Shown: positions 21,636 to 34,234, numbered from the stretch's first letter. The stretch: DNA of 64,000 nucleotides from Rostrohypoxylon terebratum (GCA_022497145.1 MU385941.1:1-64000), one strand, 5' to 3'. The notes: generated by a model not told the origin, from the letters alone. Translations and numbers: made by a program.

Positions 21636-22449
21636 TCGGAAGCACTCGAACTCTCTTGAACACGGGTTGATGTTGGGCCGCGTAAGCCATACTATATAGC
21701 CTAGAGCATGGCTCGTGCGTGATTCGTTGCATCGTCTGTGCGGGGGCTCACACAAAGGGTAGTTCTGATCCAAGCGCTTTTTTAGAGCTTCGGCGCGACG
21801 TATGCAGGCAGGCTTCTTAGGCAACATCAAGAAGTGGTAGGAAAGGTAACAAAATTCCATGCCTTTCAATCAATACTGGCTAAGTTCAAAGTTGCTAGGT
21901 AAGTTGCAAGTTCGGAGAGCTGTTACCAGATTCATATGGAAAACATGCATGAATGTTATTTAATACTAGGTAGGTACTAGTTAGATGCTCAGGTGCACTT
22001 GCTTTTCAGTATTTGCAGGCTACATTTATGACGCTTAATACTTCCCAGGTTGTTAAGGTTGTTAAGAAACCTTAAACGACTCTGCTCTGCCGCTATTTTC
22101 ATGAATTTTGACGATAATCAGACAGAACGACTCACATGAGGCAGCATTTGTTATTTTTATACCTACCTACTCTTACGCGAAATATTTAGGTACCCATTTC
22201 TCTTTCATCTATGATCTTGGTATTAGGTAGGCTCTAGGTCGCCTCCCACTAAATTACAAGTATCCAAGAAATTTTGGCCCTCACATCCTTCTCATTGACG
22301 GATGTCCAATAGCTTCAAAGACTGCCTAGGTCGTGAAGTAAGTTGAACTTTGGGTGGTGCGACAAAGTCGCTACACGCTTATGATATGCAGATGTTATTA
22401 TAGCCAATGCATCCGCGCCTAACGTGCCTAGCCAGCGCGGACATTGCGA
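21636..22449. other. Intergenic, no gene seen
   Basis: About 0.8 kb. A minus-strand open frame at 21615-21869 overlaps the tRNA and is not credible. Confidence 0.6.
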
Positions 22450-22878
22450 TTAAAACCAATGCGATTTCATGGTGAGAATCCATAGATGACCTAGGCAAAA
22501 GGGCATCAACTCCGCCAGCCACGAACGTAGGCCCTTAACCGAAAACCCCAGAATGTCGCTATTCTCGCCAAACAAAAGCTGCGAAGCGAGCACAGCCGCC
22601 AGTGTCGCGTCTCTCGCAAATACTGTCCAGTAGACTACCCGTCTACTTGCTATTGCCTTGGGCGTCCTAGAAGATGCAAGAAGCATAGAAATGCCTAGCG
22701 TAAAGGTTTGCGTACCCAAAAGTCGAGTTAGTAGAAGAGCAGACGGTGGGATCGGGGCGGCCACCGCTGCGAATAACGGTGTTTGGGGTGAAATCATGAA
22801 AACCGACCCCATGGCAAGTTTCATGAGACCCTCGGTCAGGAATAGAGCGCCTAAAGGCGACGTTGATTCGGCGGACAT
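22450..22878 (-). CDS. Small four-helix membrane protein of unknown function
   Basis: 142 residues starting MSAESTSPLGALFLTEGL, single exon. Four hydrophobic segments are visible: GALFLTEGLMKLAMGSVFMI, SALLLTRLLGTQTFTLGISMLL, YWTVFARDATLAAVLASQLLF and WLAELMPFCLGHLWIL. I do not recognise a named domain; the pattern resembles small fungal DoxX-like or tetraspan orphans, but no catalytic motif is seen. It is transcribed away from the DUF3433 gene, 608 bp apart. The regular helix spacing and short loops support a real gene. Confidence 0.62.
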   Translation of the reverse strand: MSAESTSPLGALFLTEGLMKLAMGSVFMISPQTPLFAAVAAPIPPSALLLTRLLGTQTFTLGISMLLASSRTPKAIASRRVVYWTVFARDATLAAVLASQLLFGENSDILGFSVKGLRSWLAELMPFCLGHLWILTMKSHWF

Positions 22879-23486
22879 TTTGTTGGATGATTTTTGTGAA
22901 CGAAACGTGCGAATCTTCGCATTCGTTCCGTTTGTTCAACGGGAGCTCTGCCCTGTAGGGCTAGCATTTATAACTGAATCCTAGCATGGACCTTCGAATG
23001 GTCTCCGCCAACCTCTCTCCATGAAAATACCCTATATTCTAAGTCTTCATGCAGCGTCTCACACTTAGAAATATCGTCTCTGACTAAGCGATGAATCTGG
23101 GCGGCATATGATAGGTATACAATGCACTATTAATATCCAGGACTTAGCCTTAAAAGAATCAGCTACATGTGCTGATCAGCAAGATTCTAGGCGACCTCCC
23201 CAGTTAATTGGTGAGATGGCGGCTGATTGTATGGACAGCTGAAAGCTGCCAAGACCTCTCAACCACTGCTATGCCAGACCTGGAATTGCAATGTTACAGT
23301 GCATCAAGGCATCGCTCCGCCACGAATTCACAAAAGGATATCAAGCACGCACGCCCCATCTGGTGTTCATGATGGAGCTGGGTCTAGACTCTAATTTCTC
23401 GCCGACACTTCGGAAGTCCCCTTGGGACATACCGCCACGTTTGTTTGACCATGATTTGAGAACTCTCCAAGAGCAAATACAACATC
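22879..23486. promoter_or_regulatory. Divergent intergenic region
   Basis: 608 bp between the start codons of the four-helix protein and the DUF3433 gene; probably holds both promoters. No specific site recognised. Confidence 0.35.
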
Positions 23487-26376
23487 ATGTCTCACATCAC
23501 GACAGCGTCGCGGGGGAAGAAAGGAGTTTTCGACGCCGTCCCACAATCCCATGCTCGAAATGGGAGTTTGGAAGATGATGAGGGGCTCTACGGAGATGGC
23601 GAGCATAGGGATCAAGAATATAACCGTCAACATGCTGGAGGGCACTATCAATCGCCGATTGGGGCATCAATCGAAGACGAGAGCCCTCCTGAGTACAGTA
23701 GTAACCGATCGCGTTCTAGTTCAAGGATGAACTACAGTCAATTGTCAATGTCAACGGCCTACAAATCCGACATGGTCCTCTACAATGAAATTCCTATAGA
23801 CGCCCCGCTAGTCATGGATCGAGAACGCCCAAATTACAAGCCATCAGCGCTACGATGGCCTTTCTTGACATCTTTACTAGTCATCATACTAGCGTTCGTA
23901 GGGTTAGTTGCATGGGCTCTGCACGCCCTACCCGTTGTTAACAATGACCTCGACATTATGCGCGTCCTTGATACACGGGACCTCAAACCTCCCATTCTTG
24001 AAACGGCTATTGGACCTCATTTTACCACGGGCTCTATAGTTGCTCGCGCCACAATATCCGAAATCACTTCTGAATCTGCTTCCCAGCCCTCAGAGACTAT
24101 GTCACCAAGTGAAGATGATTTCGGGCACATCGGTACCCAGATCGTCACCGAACCAGACCCATCGACGACGTTAGCGGCGCACACCACTAAGCTTGCTGGC
24201 GTAACTACTTCCGCAAGTACCACTACACCAGTGTCCTCTAAGCCAGAGGGTGATTTTGGCAAGGTCGGTGGAACTATAACTGTCTCTGAAAGCACGAAAT
24301 CAACCCCAACAATAGCCTCTTCGAAGGGAAGCGAGGACTATGGCGACGTTGGATCGAAGACCATATCAGATGACATCACAGCAACGGTGCCCTCTTCAGA
24401 CCATGGCAATGTGGGAACCATAACAGTCTCAGAAACGACGACATCTCAAACGTCCCAAACACCCCAAACACCTACTTTCGTAACACCCGTCATAACTACC
24501 ACGACGGACTCGCAAGGCATAACGATAACCTCAATAAGCATCCCACCGCCCGTCTCAACACCCCAGACAGTCACCCTCACAAATTTCCAAGGCCAACCCA
24601 CAGCCACACAGGAAACCCACGTTCTCGTCGCCCCCTCCATCACCACTGAGACCGACTCGCGCGGCACCCCCACCGCCACAGCAACGTTCTACGCTCAGCT
24701 TCCCTCAGACAAAAACAGTCAAAACGGTGACGGTGACGAGGGTGCTGTGAAGACATACACGATTACATACGGGTCCTACTTCATCGGCATGTTCCTCCCC
24801 ACATTACTAGCTATCCTCCTTGCGGTCCCGATCCGCATCCTCGACGTCAACGCCAAGATCCTGCAGCCCTGGCACGAGCTCACGCACTCGCGTGGCGGCG
24901 CTCCAGGTCGCGAGTCGCTGTGCCTCGAAACCTCCGGTTGGAAGTCTATAGTATCGAGCTTCCGCTCTCTGGCCGGTGGCCAGGCCCTCGTATTCCTTAC
25001 CTCGATGCTAGTGTTGATATCGGCCTTGCTAATCCCGTTGTCGGCTGAGGCTGTGTCGTTCGATTTGAAGGGCGAGGATTGCGTTGAGGGGAGTGGGATG
25101 GGGAAGAACTGTGCGTATGTGCTAGCAGTGTTCGATCAGGCGGCTAAGGCAACAATCGCATTGTTGGTCATCATGGGCTTGGCTACTCTAGCTATCCTTG
25201 CGGTTCTATTACGCTGGAAATCAGGCGTCTGCACCAATCCGTGGAGTATATGCGGCACGGCATCTTTGGCGCTGAACCCGGATGTACGACAGTTGTTCAT
25301 GAGCTTGCCTACGGGAAGCGATGCGGGTAGGATGCCAAAGGGATTGTTGGAGAGTGTGTTGGAAGACCGTTGGTTCAAGCTGGATTACTTCCAGGGCGTG
25401 AACGGCACGATTGAGTATGGGATCATGCTTCGCGAGGATACCGGACAGGGGTCGCGGGACACGGTCGACGAGGGGAAGGAACCGGTCGACCATCATGCTG
25501 CGAAGACGAGAGCGAAACATCAATTGCCCTTCTTAATGCTAGGATACGCAGGGCGGGCCGTGTTTTTGCTTATCTTGTGCGGGTTGTTGGCTTTGATAAT
25601 ATATTACAATAGCACAGGTGGCGATACCCCATTTGAGAGGTTCATGGATAGCGAGTCCTTCGGAGTGCGATTCTTGTTCACAGGTGTTGGTGTGGTAATC
25701 AGCTTCTTCTGGGCCTCCTTTTTTAGCAGTAAGCCTCTCTTCCTTGCCTTTCATCCATTGCCCCCATCCCCCTTCTCCATTTCTCTACTTAGGGGCAACC
25801 ATCACGGAACTGCTCCAAATTTAGATGACTAACAACCTATAAGGCATCGCGATGCTAAGCCCCTACCAACTCCTTGCCAACTCACCTCAGGAGGCGCGAC
25901 GCTCAATTCTACTCGCGCCACCAACAAACGCCTTCTCAGGTCTATGGTCCGCGATCCGTCGACGACATAGCTTCCTTGCCATCGTGGCAGTGACATCTAT
26001 CCTGTCCGAATTTCTAACTATCTTCCTGAGCAACGTGCCCTACCGCGTCACGCAAACCTTTTTAGTCCACAACATCTGCACATGGGCTGCTGTTGGGATC
26101 CTCTGCATCATGGTCCTCGTGGTCGTTGGCTCCTTTTTTGTCCCGTGGCCGCACATGCCCGTCGACCCGAGCACCATCGCGGGAGCCATGTACTACGTGT
26201 GTGACTCGTGGATGCTCGGCCGCTTCGAAGGCCTCAGTATGATGAAACGACAGGATAGAGACTGGCATGTGAATGAGATGAACTTGAGATACGAATTCGG
26301 CGAGATCAGAGGGGCCTCGGGCATTGTAAGGATAGGGGTCGACGCATCAACATCTGGAGGCTCGGTATGGGCTTAA
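23487..26376 (+). CDS. DUF3433-family multispan membrane protein, 2 exons
   Basis: Exons 23487-25728 and 25844-26376 join in frame to 924 residues. The intron has a GTAAGC donor, a GACTAAC branch and an AAG acceptor. A polar cytoplasmic N-terminus with PPEY is followed by one helix (about 122-148, WPFLTSLLVIILAFVGLVAW). Then comes a Ser/Thr-rich extracellular stretch with four imperfect D-[FYH]-G-x-[VI]-G repeats. After TYGSYFIGMFLPTLLAILLA the protein has two related multi-helix halves with the DUF3433 pattern: PIRILDVNAKILQPWHEL; WASFFSSIAMLSPYQLLA; SILSEFLTIFLSNVPY. Function of the family is unknown. The Thr-rich ectodomain suggests O-mannosylation and cell-wall contact (inference). The gene is intact. 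Confidence 0.88.
24108..24440 (+). repeat. Four degenerate coding repeats, D-x-G-x-[VI]-G-T
   Basis: DDFGHIGTQIVTE, GDFGKVGGTITVSE, EDYGDVGSKTISD and SDHGNVGTITVSE recur in the Ser/Thr-rich ectodomain of the DUF3433 protein with variable Ser/Thr spacers. Confidence 0.75.
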
Positions 26377-27916
26377 TGAAATAGATTACTGGTTTATATA
26401 TAGACATGAATATCGAATGTATACCAATATAGTTATGCAGATGTTTTAAAAATGGCATCGCAGCCTTGCGTTATAGCGTCTCAGGGAGGTAATTATTAGG
26501 TACCAATATCTCAGCCTCAACTCCCCCTTACATACTTCGGTAGTGAATCGTACTCCGGTTTCCAAAGTACCTACATTGATTGTGAAACATCATATAAGAC
26601 GAGTCCGATTTATCACCGGCAGATGCACGTTGGTCGAATAGCCAGCCTTGAAGCGTTGAGAGTTCCGTCCAGTCAATAGTGTGGAAAAGTGAGGTCATGC
26701 AGGTCACGACATGCAAGTCACACATTAAGCCCAAAGAGGAAATTTAAGAAACATGGATGAAAAGCAATAAAATCAACAAAAGGGAAAAAGAAAAATAAGA
26801 TTTCCCGTTAAGCCCAAGGTTATCCCTCGAGGAGCGGGGGCGTGGCACGGCACGTACCATAGCGCATACCTAGGGCAAAAGTAAAAAAATAAAAAAAATA
26901 AAAATAAAATAAAAAAGGGGGCCACGAACGAACGAACGAGTAGGTATAGAGGTATAGGCTATCGCTGTTATTCCTCCTCCTAGATTGTAAACCTAACCCA
27001 CACCGGCTCGTGCGGTTTATAGGTCAGGTATCGTAGGTAAGTAGTAATATCGCAGGATTATCACAACGGATCTCTACTATTGGCCGGCCCCTGTACGAAC
27101 CCATCGTGTGATGCCCAAGCCCCCCAACCAACGACATCGCAGCATCGCCAGTGCTGAGGCCTTTAGCATAAGCATTAGCTAAAAAACCCTCCCCTCCCGT
27201 AACCGCCCGCGCACGCACGAGCGACGCCGATCAATCGGGGGCGGCGAGCTGTGATTGGCGGTTCGCGGCGACGGTCTGGGGGGGTCCCGCGCCCGCGCGT
27301 CCGCCCTCGCCATTGGTCGCGCTGATCCGGCTCCCAGGTTATGCGTGGGCGGCGACGGAGATCTATCGCTGGTGTAAATTTTCCTAGGCGTCCGCTACCA
27401 ACCTATCCGACCTATCCATCCCATCCATAGGCACGTTGGGTACCTGCCTCCATGCTACCTGTATAAGCGGATTTGTGTGACGAGCCCGCGCATTGGCTCG
27501 CGTTCATTTGGGGCCACGAAGAACGACGGACGGAGAGTGTGATCCCATCCCATCGCGGATCGATCCATACATATGTTGGTTCGATAGAGTAGAGTAGGGA
27601 GGAATGCGTCACGTTGGGAATATTGGCAGGTGACTTTTTTGGAGGCGGTTCATGGTCGATCGGTGTACAAGACGGATATATAAGTTCACCGAGGGGGGAA
27701 ACAAACAACGTAGATGTAATTTCACCTGCATCACGGTCTCTCCTCATCATCCCCATCCCCATCCACGCTCCCATCCTAGGATATAGAATACATATATATA
27801 ATATAAGAAACCTCAATATGATCCTTTGATCTATCCAACAGAGTAAAACGCAATATCAGAACATCCCTACACAGTACATATCTCCCTCCTAATCCAAATC
27901 CTCATCCCCAGCCAAA
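26377..27916. other. Intergenic with A-rich and GC-rich stretches
   Basis: About 1.5 kb. It contains an A-rich simple sequence (26881-26917), a CGAA tetranucleotide run (26924-26938) and a GC-rich block (about 27200-27360). No gene was supported. The last part is the promoter of the effector-like gene, with CT-rich stretches. Confidence 0.6.
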
Positions 27917-28456
27917 ATGCGCATCCACCGTACCCTCACCACCCTCACCATACCAACCTTAGCCCTCAGTCTCCCCACCACCCCCAGCAAGACGACACGG
28001 GACGACTCCAGCACGCCCTGCGGCCTGTACCCGTACCCGACGGCTCCTACAAACCCGCCCTCCTGCTGGGTCTGGGAGACGCAGCCGGGCGACCCATCCA
28101 ACTACTGCGGCGCCACCACACCCTCCCTGACCCCCTCCGTCAGCAGCGGCTCCGCGTCCTGGCTCGACGGCTGTTCCGCGCTTCGCGACGCCCAAGTCGC
28201 CTCGAATCGGGACTACCTCCTAGCCGTTTACGCGACGGACCATTTCAACACCCTGCTCACGTCCGGCGGCTGCGCGTTCGAGGTGCAGCCCGCGACTCCG
28301 CCGTCCAGCGACCAGGTATACATCGGAGGCACCGATGTCGTCGATGTGCTCGGGGCCGCCATCGATACCGCCAAGGCGTCGGGTGGAAAGAACGGCGTGG
28401 AAGGCTCGATGACTTGTGCACCCGGCGAGGTAAAATGGAGGGTGGTACCGATATGA
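27917..28456 (+). CDS. Secreted Hce2/Ecp2-like protein, effector candidate
   Basis: 179 residues, single exon. A signal peptide (MRIHRTLTTLTIPTLALSLP) precedes a proline/threonine-rich spacer with two cysteines and then a region with the Hce2 pattern (homologues of Cladosporium fulvum Ecp2). This has NYCGATT, SWLDGCSALRD, a later SGGCAFEVQ, then YIGGTDVVDVLGAAIDTAK, EGSMTCAP and VKWRV at the end. Six cysteines are seen, which could form three disulfides. Hce2 proteins are secreted; some act as necrosis-related effectors on plants and others are spread widely among fungi, so a virulence role is not implied. The coding sequence is markedly more GC-rich than its flanks. Start codon context and leader agree. 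Confidence 0.75.
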   Translation: MRIHRTLTTLTIPTLALSLPTTPSKTTRDDSSTPCGLYPYPTAPTNPPSCWVWETQPGDPSNYCGATTPSLTPSVSSGSASWLDGCSALRDAQVASNRDYLLAVYATDHFNTLLTSGGCAFEVQPATPPSSDQVYIGGTDVVDVLGAAIDTAKASGGKNGVEGSMTCAPGEVKWRVVPI

Positions 28457-30064
28457 ATGGCTAGAAGATCATGATACGAGTTAGCAGTTAGAAACGAGTC
28501 TAGACTTAATCTGATTCAAAGTCGCTTCGACATCCTTGATTAGAGGTCGGTTGAATTTTAGCTTGGGCAAGAATCGAATTGATATCCTATTACGCAAAAG
28601 TCTCTCGGTGTTGAAAAAACGGATCAAATACTTTTGTATTGCAGCAGGGCGCCTATAGCGAGTGTCTCTCCCTAATCTGATGATTAATACATTCCAGACC
28701 TCAAGGCCTTCCGCAAACTCCAGAGCGATAATGCATCGTCCTCGGCCATTATAATTCATTAGACGGAAAGCGCCCAGCCGGATTACGCGAGTAGAGGTCG
28801 GGATGGTTTGTGGGTAAAGGAGTAAAAGACGAAAAACCTCAACGTAGCGTAGTCGATGCGGCGCAAATAACCATATACAAATGCAAGTAATTTTATCTGA
28901 TCTTCTTATCCCATCCTCCCTCGTTCTGTTCTGTCCTCCAGTGAAAACACAAATTCCTTGCTCAGCAATGAATTCATTTTCTTGCTGTCTTCATCTTCAT
29001 TGCTTCGTTCGTCGTTTCCAAGTCGCTCCGAAGCTACGCCGACCTTTATTCGCCAGGGATGCCCCGTAGATTGCTCCTCGGAACAGTAATTAGTAGGCAG
29101 TCGCCTGGGTAAGTTGGCCAGCAAGCATCGCTTTGCCATCTAGTGATGTGCGTATGCGTCATAACAGCGTAACCATCGTAAAGAGGTTCTCCAGGCTTGA
29201 CAACCTCCCCTCGGAAGCCGTCAAGACCCCAAGACACCTCGGAGGGTATAGGAGTTCAAGTCGTGATGCCGTGAATGGTCGCCCATGATTGCTGTATGGT
29301 GTATCCAGAGATGGTTCATTTGTCGATCATCGTGATGAGGGTATTGTAGAAATGGAACGATGTGTACCATTGTTCCCCTTAAATTTTGTTTTCCATGCAA
29401 CACTGCACCTTTCACCATCGCCAACTCCATAATCTTGCATTTCTTTCCCAATCCAGGACGGCCGCAGAAACTTAAGATGGAAGTCGAATAAAACAATAAT
29501 CAAAATCAAATCTCAATATTACAAGATATTATTAGTGAAAAACGTCGGCGTAAAAAAAAAAAAAAAAAAAAAAAAAGGAGAAAAGGCAATGCGAGTCGAA
29601 GTATCGATCGGATGCTAATAATCGTGCTGCGACAGGCCGAACCTTGGCGTTAGGTCAATGAAGGCAATAAGTCTATATCATAAGTCGTCTCTCGTTGGGT
29701 AATACTTGTATAACGGAGATCCAACGCTCATCGTTGAGGCGGATTGGTCGGTAGGGTGATGCAAAAGAAGACGGGGTTTCAAAACGTCGTGACCGTCGTG
29801 CCGTTCTGCCAATCCCAAGAATTGAAGCCTATGCCATAGCGATGAGCAGTAAAGCAAAGCTAGAAGGAATTGGGAAATCATTCGAGAAGTTTCTAGGTCC
29901 GTGTGGCTCACTGTTCGCTGTTACTTCCCGTGCCCTCTATTTCGAATTGTGTAGAAATGATGAGATCAGTGGTAACGAGCAGTGCCAGCGCTACGTCCTG
30001 CATCTGACGAATCTATGCATGGGCCAAGTCAGTATACATGACATTATCAAAAGTTGGAGATACA
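28457..30064. other. Intergenic, no gene seen; includes a 25-A run
   Basis: About 1.6 kb. Short open frames on both strands lack recognisable composition. A pure A25 tract lies at 29552-29576. Confidence 0.6.
29552..29576 (+). repeat. Poly(A) tract, 25 A
   Basis: A homopolymer of 25 A on the plus strand, about 490 bp beyond the stop of the PIN4-like gene. It may be a microsatellite or the tail of an old retro-insertion. No target-site duplication was noticed. Confidence 0.9.
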
Positions 30065-31953
30065 CTAACCGCTACCTCTTTGCATATGACCGCGGCTGCG
30101 GCCACCGAATCCCTGACCCGCTTCTCCCCATTCGGGGCCTCGTGGTTGTCTGTCGGGAGCATTGCGATTAGCTGTTCCATTCGCACCAGGTCTCTGACTG
30201 CCGATGGCTCCAGGCGTCTCTCTAGCACGTACGTGCGAAGCCCCAGAGTCAAAACCCAAACTTATGGAGCTCATGTTATTCGCCAATAAAGCATCGGTGC
30301 TTGAAGCTGCATTCTGACCTGATGTCGGGGTTAAATTGGGCGGCGTGGTCAACGAGGTTTGGGAAAAGTCACCATAGCGGGCCCCAAGGCCATTTCCAAG
30401 GCCGACATAGCTCGAGCCAGAGGGCGCAGGGCTCGGACTGTGCGTGCGCAAATCCGCGAAGCTCTTGGCAGCTCTGAGGTTGTTGGGAATTCCGTTGTCC
30501 GGACTACCAGGGAGCTCCAACGTGGGGCCCTGTCTTCCGAGAGCGTGGTAGGCGCTTGATCCAATACGGGATTCCGTAAAGTCATATGTCGCAGCACGAC
30601 TGAGTCCACGTCTGTGATCTTCCCATGATACGTTGGGTAGCTGGCTCTGAGCATGGACGGGAGGCGAGTTCTGCGGCCGCTTCATGATCTGAATCTGCCT
30701 TCGGTCAGCTTCGCCGACGGATCTGTGCTCTAATCCCATGTTATGGGCGAGGATATGTATCTGCCGTCGCTGCTCAGGAGTAACGTCGGGAGAGAAGATA
30801 TGGACTTCGCGGGATGGGTCGCTCTTGAAAAGAGTGAGCTGGGTGTAGAATTCGAGAGTCGTCGGGTCATTTAGATCAACGTCTCCTGCGAATTCATATT
30901 AGCATTTTCTATGTTGGATAACGATGTAGGAAGACTCACGTAAAGGCGAATTGCTCGGTTGCTTGTTGACGCTCACGCCGAGAGCTTGGAGCGCGCTTTG
31001 CTGGTGCATAGGGAGCGGTGCTCTGTGTTGCTCTTCAAGCTGACCTCGCTTTTCACGCTTCTCTCGATCGATCCGGTCGCGCTCATCCTGCGGGAGCATC
31101 TTCTTGTATTCAACGCGCAATTTTCTACCCATAACCTCCAGGCCATTCATCTTCTGAATCACAACAGCAGTGTCCTCAGCTGTCGAGAAGTTGGCGAAAG
31201 CAAGTCCCCGGAAAACACCCTTGTCGAAATGGTAGTTAAAAGCATACGGCTGAGGAAGGTTCATCGAAGCCATGAGGCCCTGAAGGATCTCCTTTCGGCA
31301 TTGGAACTGAATGTTTTTGATTACGATAGCGGTAGGAATAAGCTGTTCAGAATCGGATGCTCCAGGCGTAGCCATCATTCCCCTCGCATCGGCGGCTGAG
31401 CCAGCCATGCTCGACAAGTCATGGTCGTTTCCATTCATCGACATATTCGGGTCATATAGTTGAGGCATCGAGTGGACGCCCAACCCTGATTGATCAGTCC
31501 AAGTCTAGTGTTTCATATTCCGATCAGCGACGATTCCCCATAATCTCGAAGCACGTAAGGGGTACTCACCGTAGGCAGCGCGGCTCGGCGATTTACAGCC
31601 CTCACCGCTAACCTACCGTTACCATTCATGGGACCGTTCATGGTGGCTACTCCGCCGTTATATCCCCACGTCTGGCTATTCTCCAACATGTAGCCAGATT
31701 GCATACCGCTGGGCGCGATGCGGTCGAATCGAGATAGCGATTCGTACCCTGCACCGCCGCCGATTCGATCATCGTGTCCGTATAAGGAAGGAGATCCCAT
31801 GTGCTGACCAAGAGACTCGATAGGTCTCTGTCCCGACCGGTTACCAAGGCCTGAAGGCAGACCAACTGTAGCATAACCTTGTCTCGTCGACCCGGGCGAC
31901 CGGTTTGCCGTGTTCGGATAGTCGTAATACATATCGTGTTGTTGTTGATTCAT
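30065..31953 (-). CDS. PIN4: PIN4/Cip1-type RNA-binding protein (RRM plus R3H-like region), 3 exons
   Basis: Exons 31953-31570, 31504-30940 and 30885-30065 join in frame to 589 residues. A Gln/Asn/Gly-rich N-terminus is followed by one RRM: TAIVIKNIQFQCRKEILQGL (RNP2 side), GVFRGLAFANFSTAEDT (RNP1 side) and GRKLRVEYKKMLPQDERD. Next is LNDPTTLEFYTQLTLFKSDP...REVHIFSPDVTPEQRRQIHI, the R3H-like block found beside the RRM in yeast PIN4/MDT1 and fission-yeast Cip1/Cip2. The tail is low-complexity and ends in an RGG-like GFGGRSRGHMQRGSG. Family members bind mRNA and act in stress and cell-cycle control with checkpoint kinases; many S/TP and SQ/TQ sites fit that. Introns have GTGAGT donors. The start is the ATG of MNQQQHDMYYD. 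Confidence 0.88.
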
Positions 31954-33710
31954 GATTACCACAACAGTATTGAGGGTTGAGGGTTGAGGCAGCTGCTGAT
32001 GGGAGCCAGCAGGCTGCAGCTCCCTACACTACGCGTATATAGACAGGCGAAGACGCCTAAATGATGTCGGCGACGTCCGAAGTCGAAGTCAAGTCGAAGT
32101 CGAACTCTCTCAAGACCTCTCCTTAGTCTCGGTAAGAGACAAGAGACGAGGAAGAGACAAAGCGTCTTCGTCAAAAGTCGCAGTGTCTCTCGTTGGGGGG
32201 GGGAAAAAGAGCGAAGGTTGTCGGCAGAAAAGACAGGTAAAGTCGGTCGATGGGACAACGGATAGTTATGGCTGGTTGGCTGAAAAAGTTAGGCAGGATT
32301 GGCTGTGCAGTGAAATGCAGGAAGCCGAGAGATTAAGTCGGGTAGCACGCCGTGACGGAGCTGAAATGGCGCTGAAATACCGAATATTTGATGTTGGTGT
32401 ACCGCTGAGATACCACTGGGAGGTTGCCAAATCTTTCCAAGGTATATATGATAGGTCCTAAAACCTCTAGAAAGGGGACTTGGACCTGTCCTGAAAGTGA
32501 TTGCGGTGGAGAAAAAAAATTGGCCTGCAGCGAGGGCAAGTTGAAAAAAGGCGGCGAAGAATTGCGGGCTTGACCGCAGGGGACCCTTCCAACTTGGGTA
32601 AGTCAGTTTTTGCTTTTTCCTCTCCTTCAACTTTGAATTTTTTTGACTTTATGTTTTTTTTGATTGCCTGCTTGCTAGCTGCGTGCTCTCGCTTTCCCTA
32701 TTTTATTTTCCTCCTCTTTCACCAAAATAAAACAAGGGCTAAACCCAATATGTTTTAGCGCTCCTCGATAGAAATCCTTCAAAATCAATTTCGGGATCGC
32801 TTTGACAGTAAGAGCTGAGCTTCGTCAGAGACAAACTCAAAGTAACGGCTATGGCTAACTGAATTTCTTTTTCTTTTTTTCTTTTCGATGACTGCTTCCT
32901 TTTTGCTGGGTGGGAATGGTTGGCAGTTGCAGTTGGAGGGAATGGAGGCTGTGCTCGCACGCGACGCGCAAAACGTTCAGGTCCAATGGAGCGACCTTTC
33001 CAAGTAGGCTGTAATATGATGTAGGCTGTAGGGGGTAAATTTGGGCCAGGGTATTATAACGAGTGCGTGAGGCGGTGATGGGTCAACCGGGGAACCTGTT
33101 GCGATTTCTAATATTCCCAATCTTTCCAATCCTCCTATTGCCAGCTAGAGAGGTCTCAGCGTATTTGATACGTAAGAAGATTGGATGGTTGACTGAAGCA
33201 GAGACTTAAAGTCAAGTTACCTATCAGGTTGAGTATCGAACGCACTGGCGGGTAATAAAAACGTAAAAGACAAGTTAAATGTCCAACTAGCTGGCTTAAA
33301 AAGAATTACCAACCTAACCGTACAAGAGATAAGTGCTTAGTGCGCTCTAAATTCTCTTTAGAGGGGTCTGTCTCTCTGTCTCCTCTCTTAGGTTAGGTAT
33401 GTATAGGCAAGTATTCCCCTGTGCTACTAGGGGAGCAGTGGATAAGTCAGCTACTAGGTACCTAGTAAAAGAGCCCTAGTAGGGGTAGGGAGGTAAGGTA
33501 ACAGAATCTGCTGTTTGGCTCCTGGGAGTCTGGGACTGGTGCTGAGCGAGATCTTGGTGCGGTAGAAGCCTGAAGGGTACAAAATCGAAAACGAGAAGGC
33601 CAATCAGATGGAAGAAAGAATGTGAGGAGATATACTCTTATAAGTACACCAGAGCACGGCACAGCAACTCGGAGTATGCCGCAGAAAATAAGATGGAGAG
33701 ATGTCCAAGT

Positions 33711-33762
33711 GTTGCAGATGTTGCAGATGTTGCAGGTATGGCAGGTATGGCAGATGTTGCAG
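33711..33762 (+). repeat. 9-bp tandem repeat, ATGTTGCAG / GTATGGCAG
   Basis: About six units of 9 bp alternating between ATGTTGCAG and GTATGGCAG. Confidence 0.8.
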
Positions 33763-34189
33763 CTAGATGTGTCGCAAAGAGGATGCAGGAGTAGAAATAG
33801 AAGGGGAACGAGAGATGATGGCAATATGCCTTAGCAGAATGCCACAGTCATCAAGTCGATATAACGAGATGATATGTTATTAGGTAGTATTGGTAAATTT
33901 CGAGAAGAGATGAAGAAAAATATCAAGCTAGAGTTTTTTTCTGTCAACTCCTCAAGCACGTAGCGAGTATGGAAACTTGGCACTTGGATGATTCCCAGAG
34001 GCACAGGGGGGGACAAGAAAGGAGGACGATTGATTGGATAGGATGGTGGAACCGTCGATAGTTGACGGGGGGTAAAAGGACTACGGGACTATGGAGACGG
34101 AGACTTAAGGAGCCTAGCAACCTGGTAACAAAAACAAAACGCCACAAGTTTAAACAGCACGAAATTTATTACTACTACTACAATGTACT

Positions 34190-34230
34190 AGTAGGTGGTA
34201 GTGGTAGTGGTAGTGGTACGGGTACGGGTA
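34190..34230 (+). repeat. GGTAGT / GGTACG microsatellite
   Basis: GGTAGT units followed by GGTACG units, directly next to a TAGGTACC cluster. Confidence 0.8.
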
Positions 34231-34234
34231 TGAA

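Noticed and set aside
33462..33824. 120-codon minus-strand frame with repeated CNICHTCNIC pattern
   Set aside because: The cysteine pattern is only the translation of a 9-bp tandem repeat.
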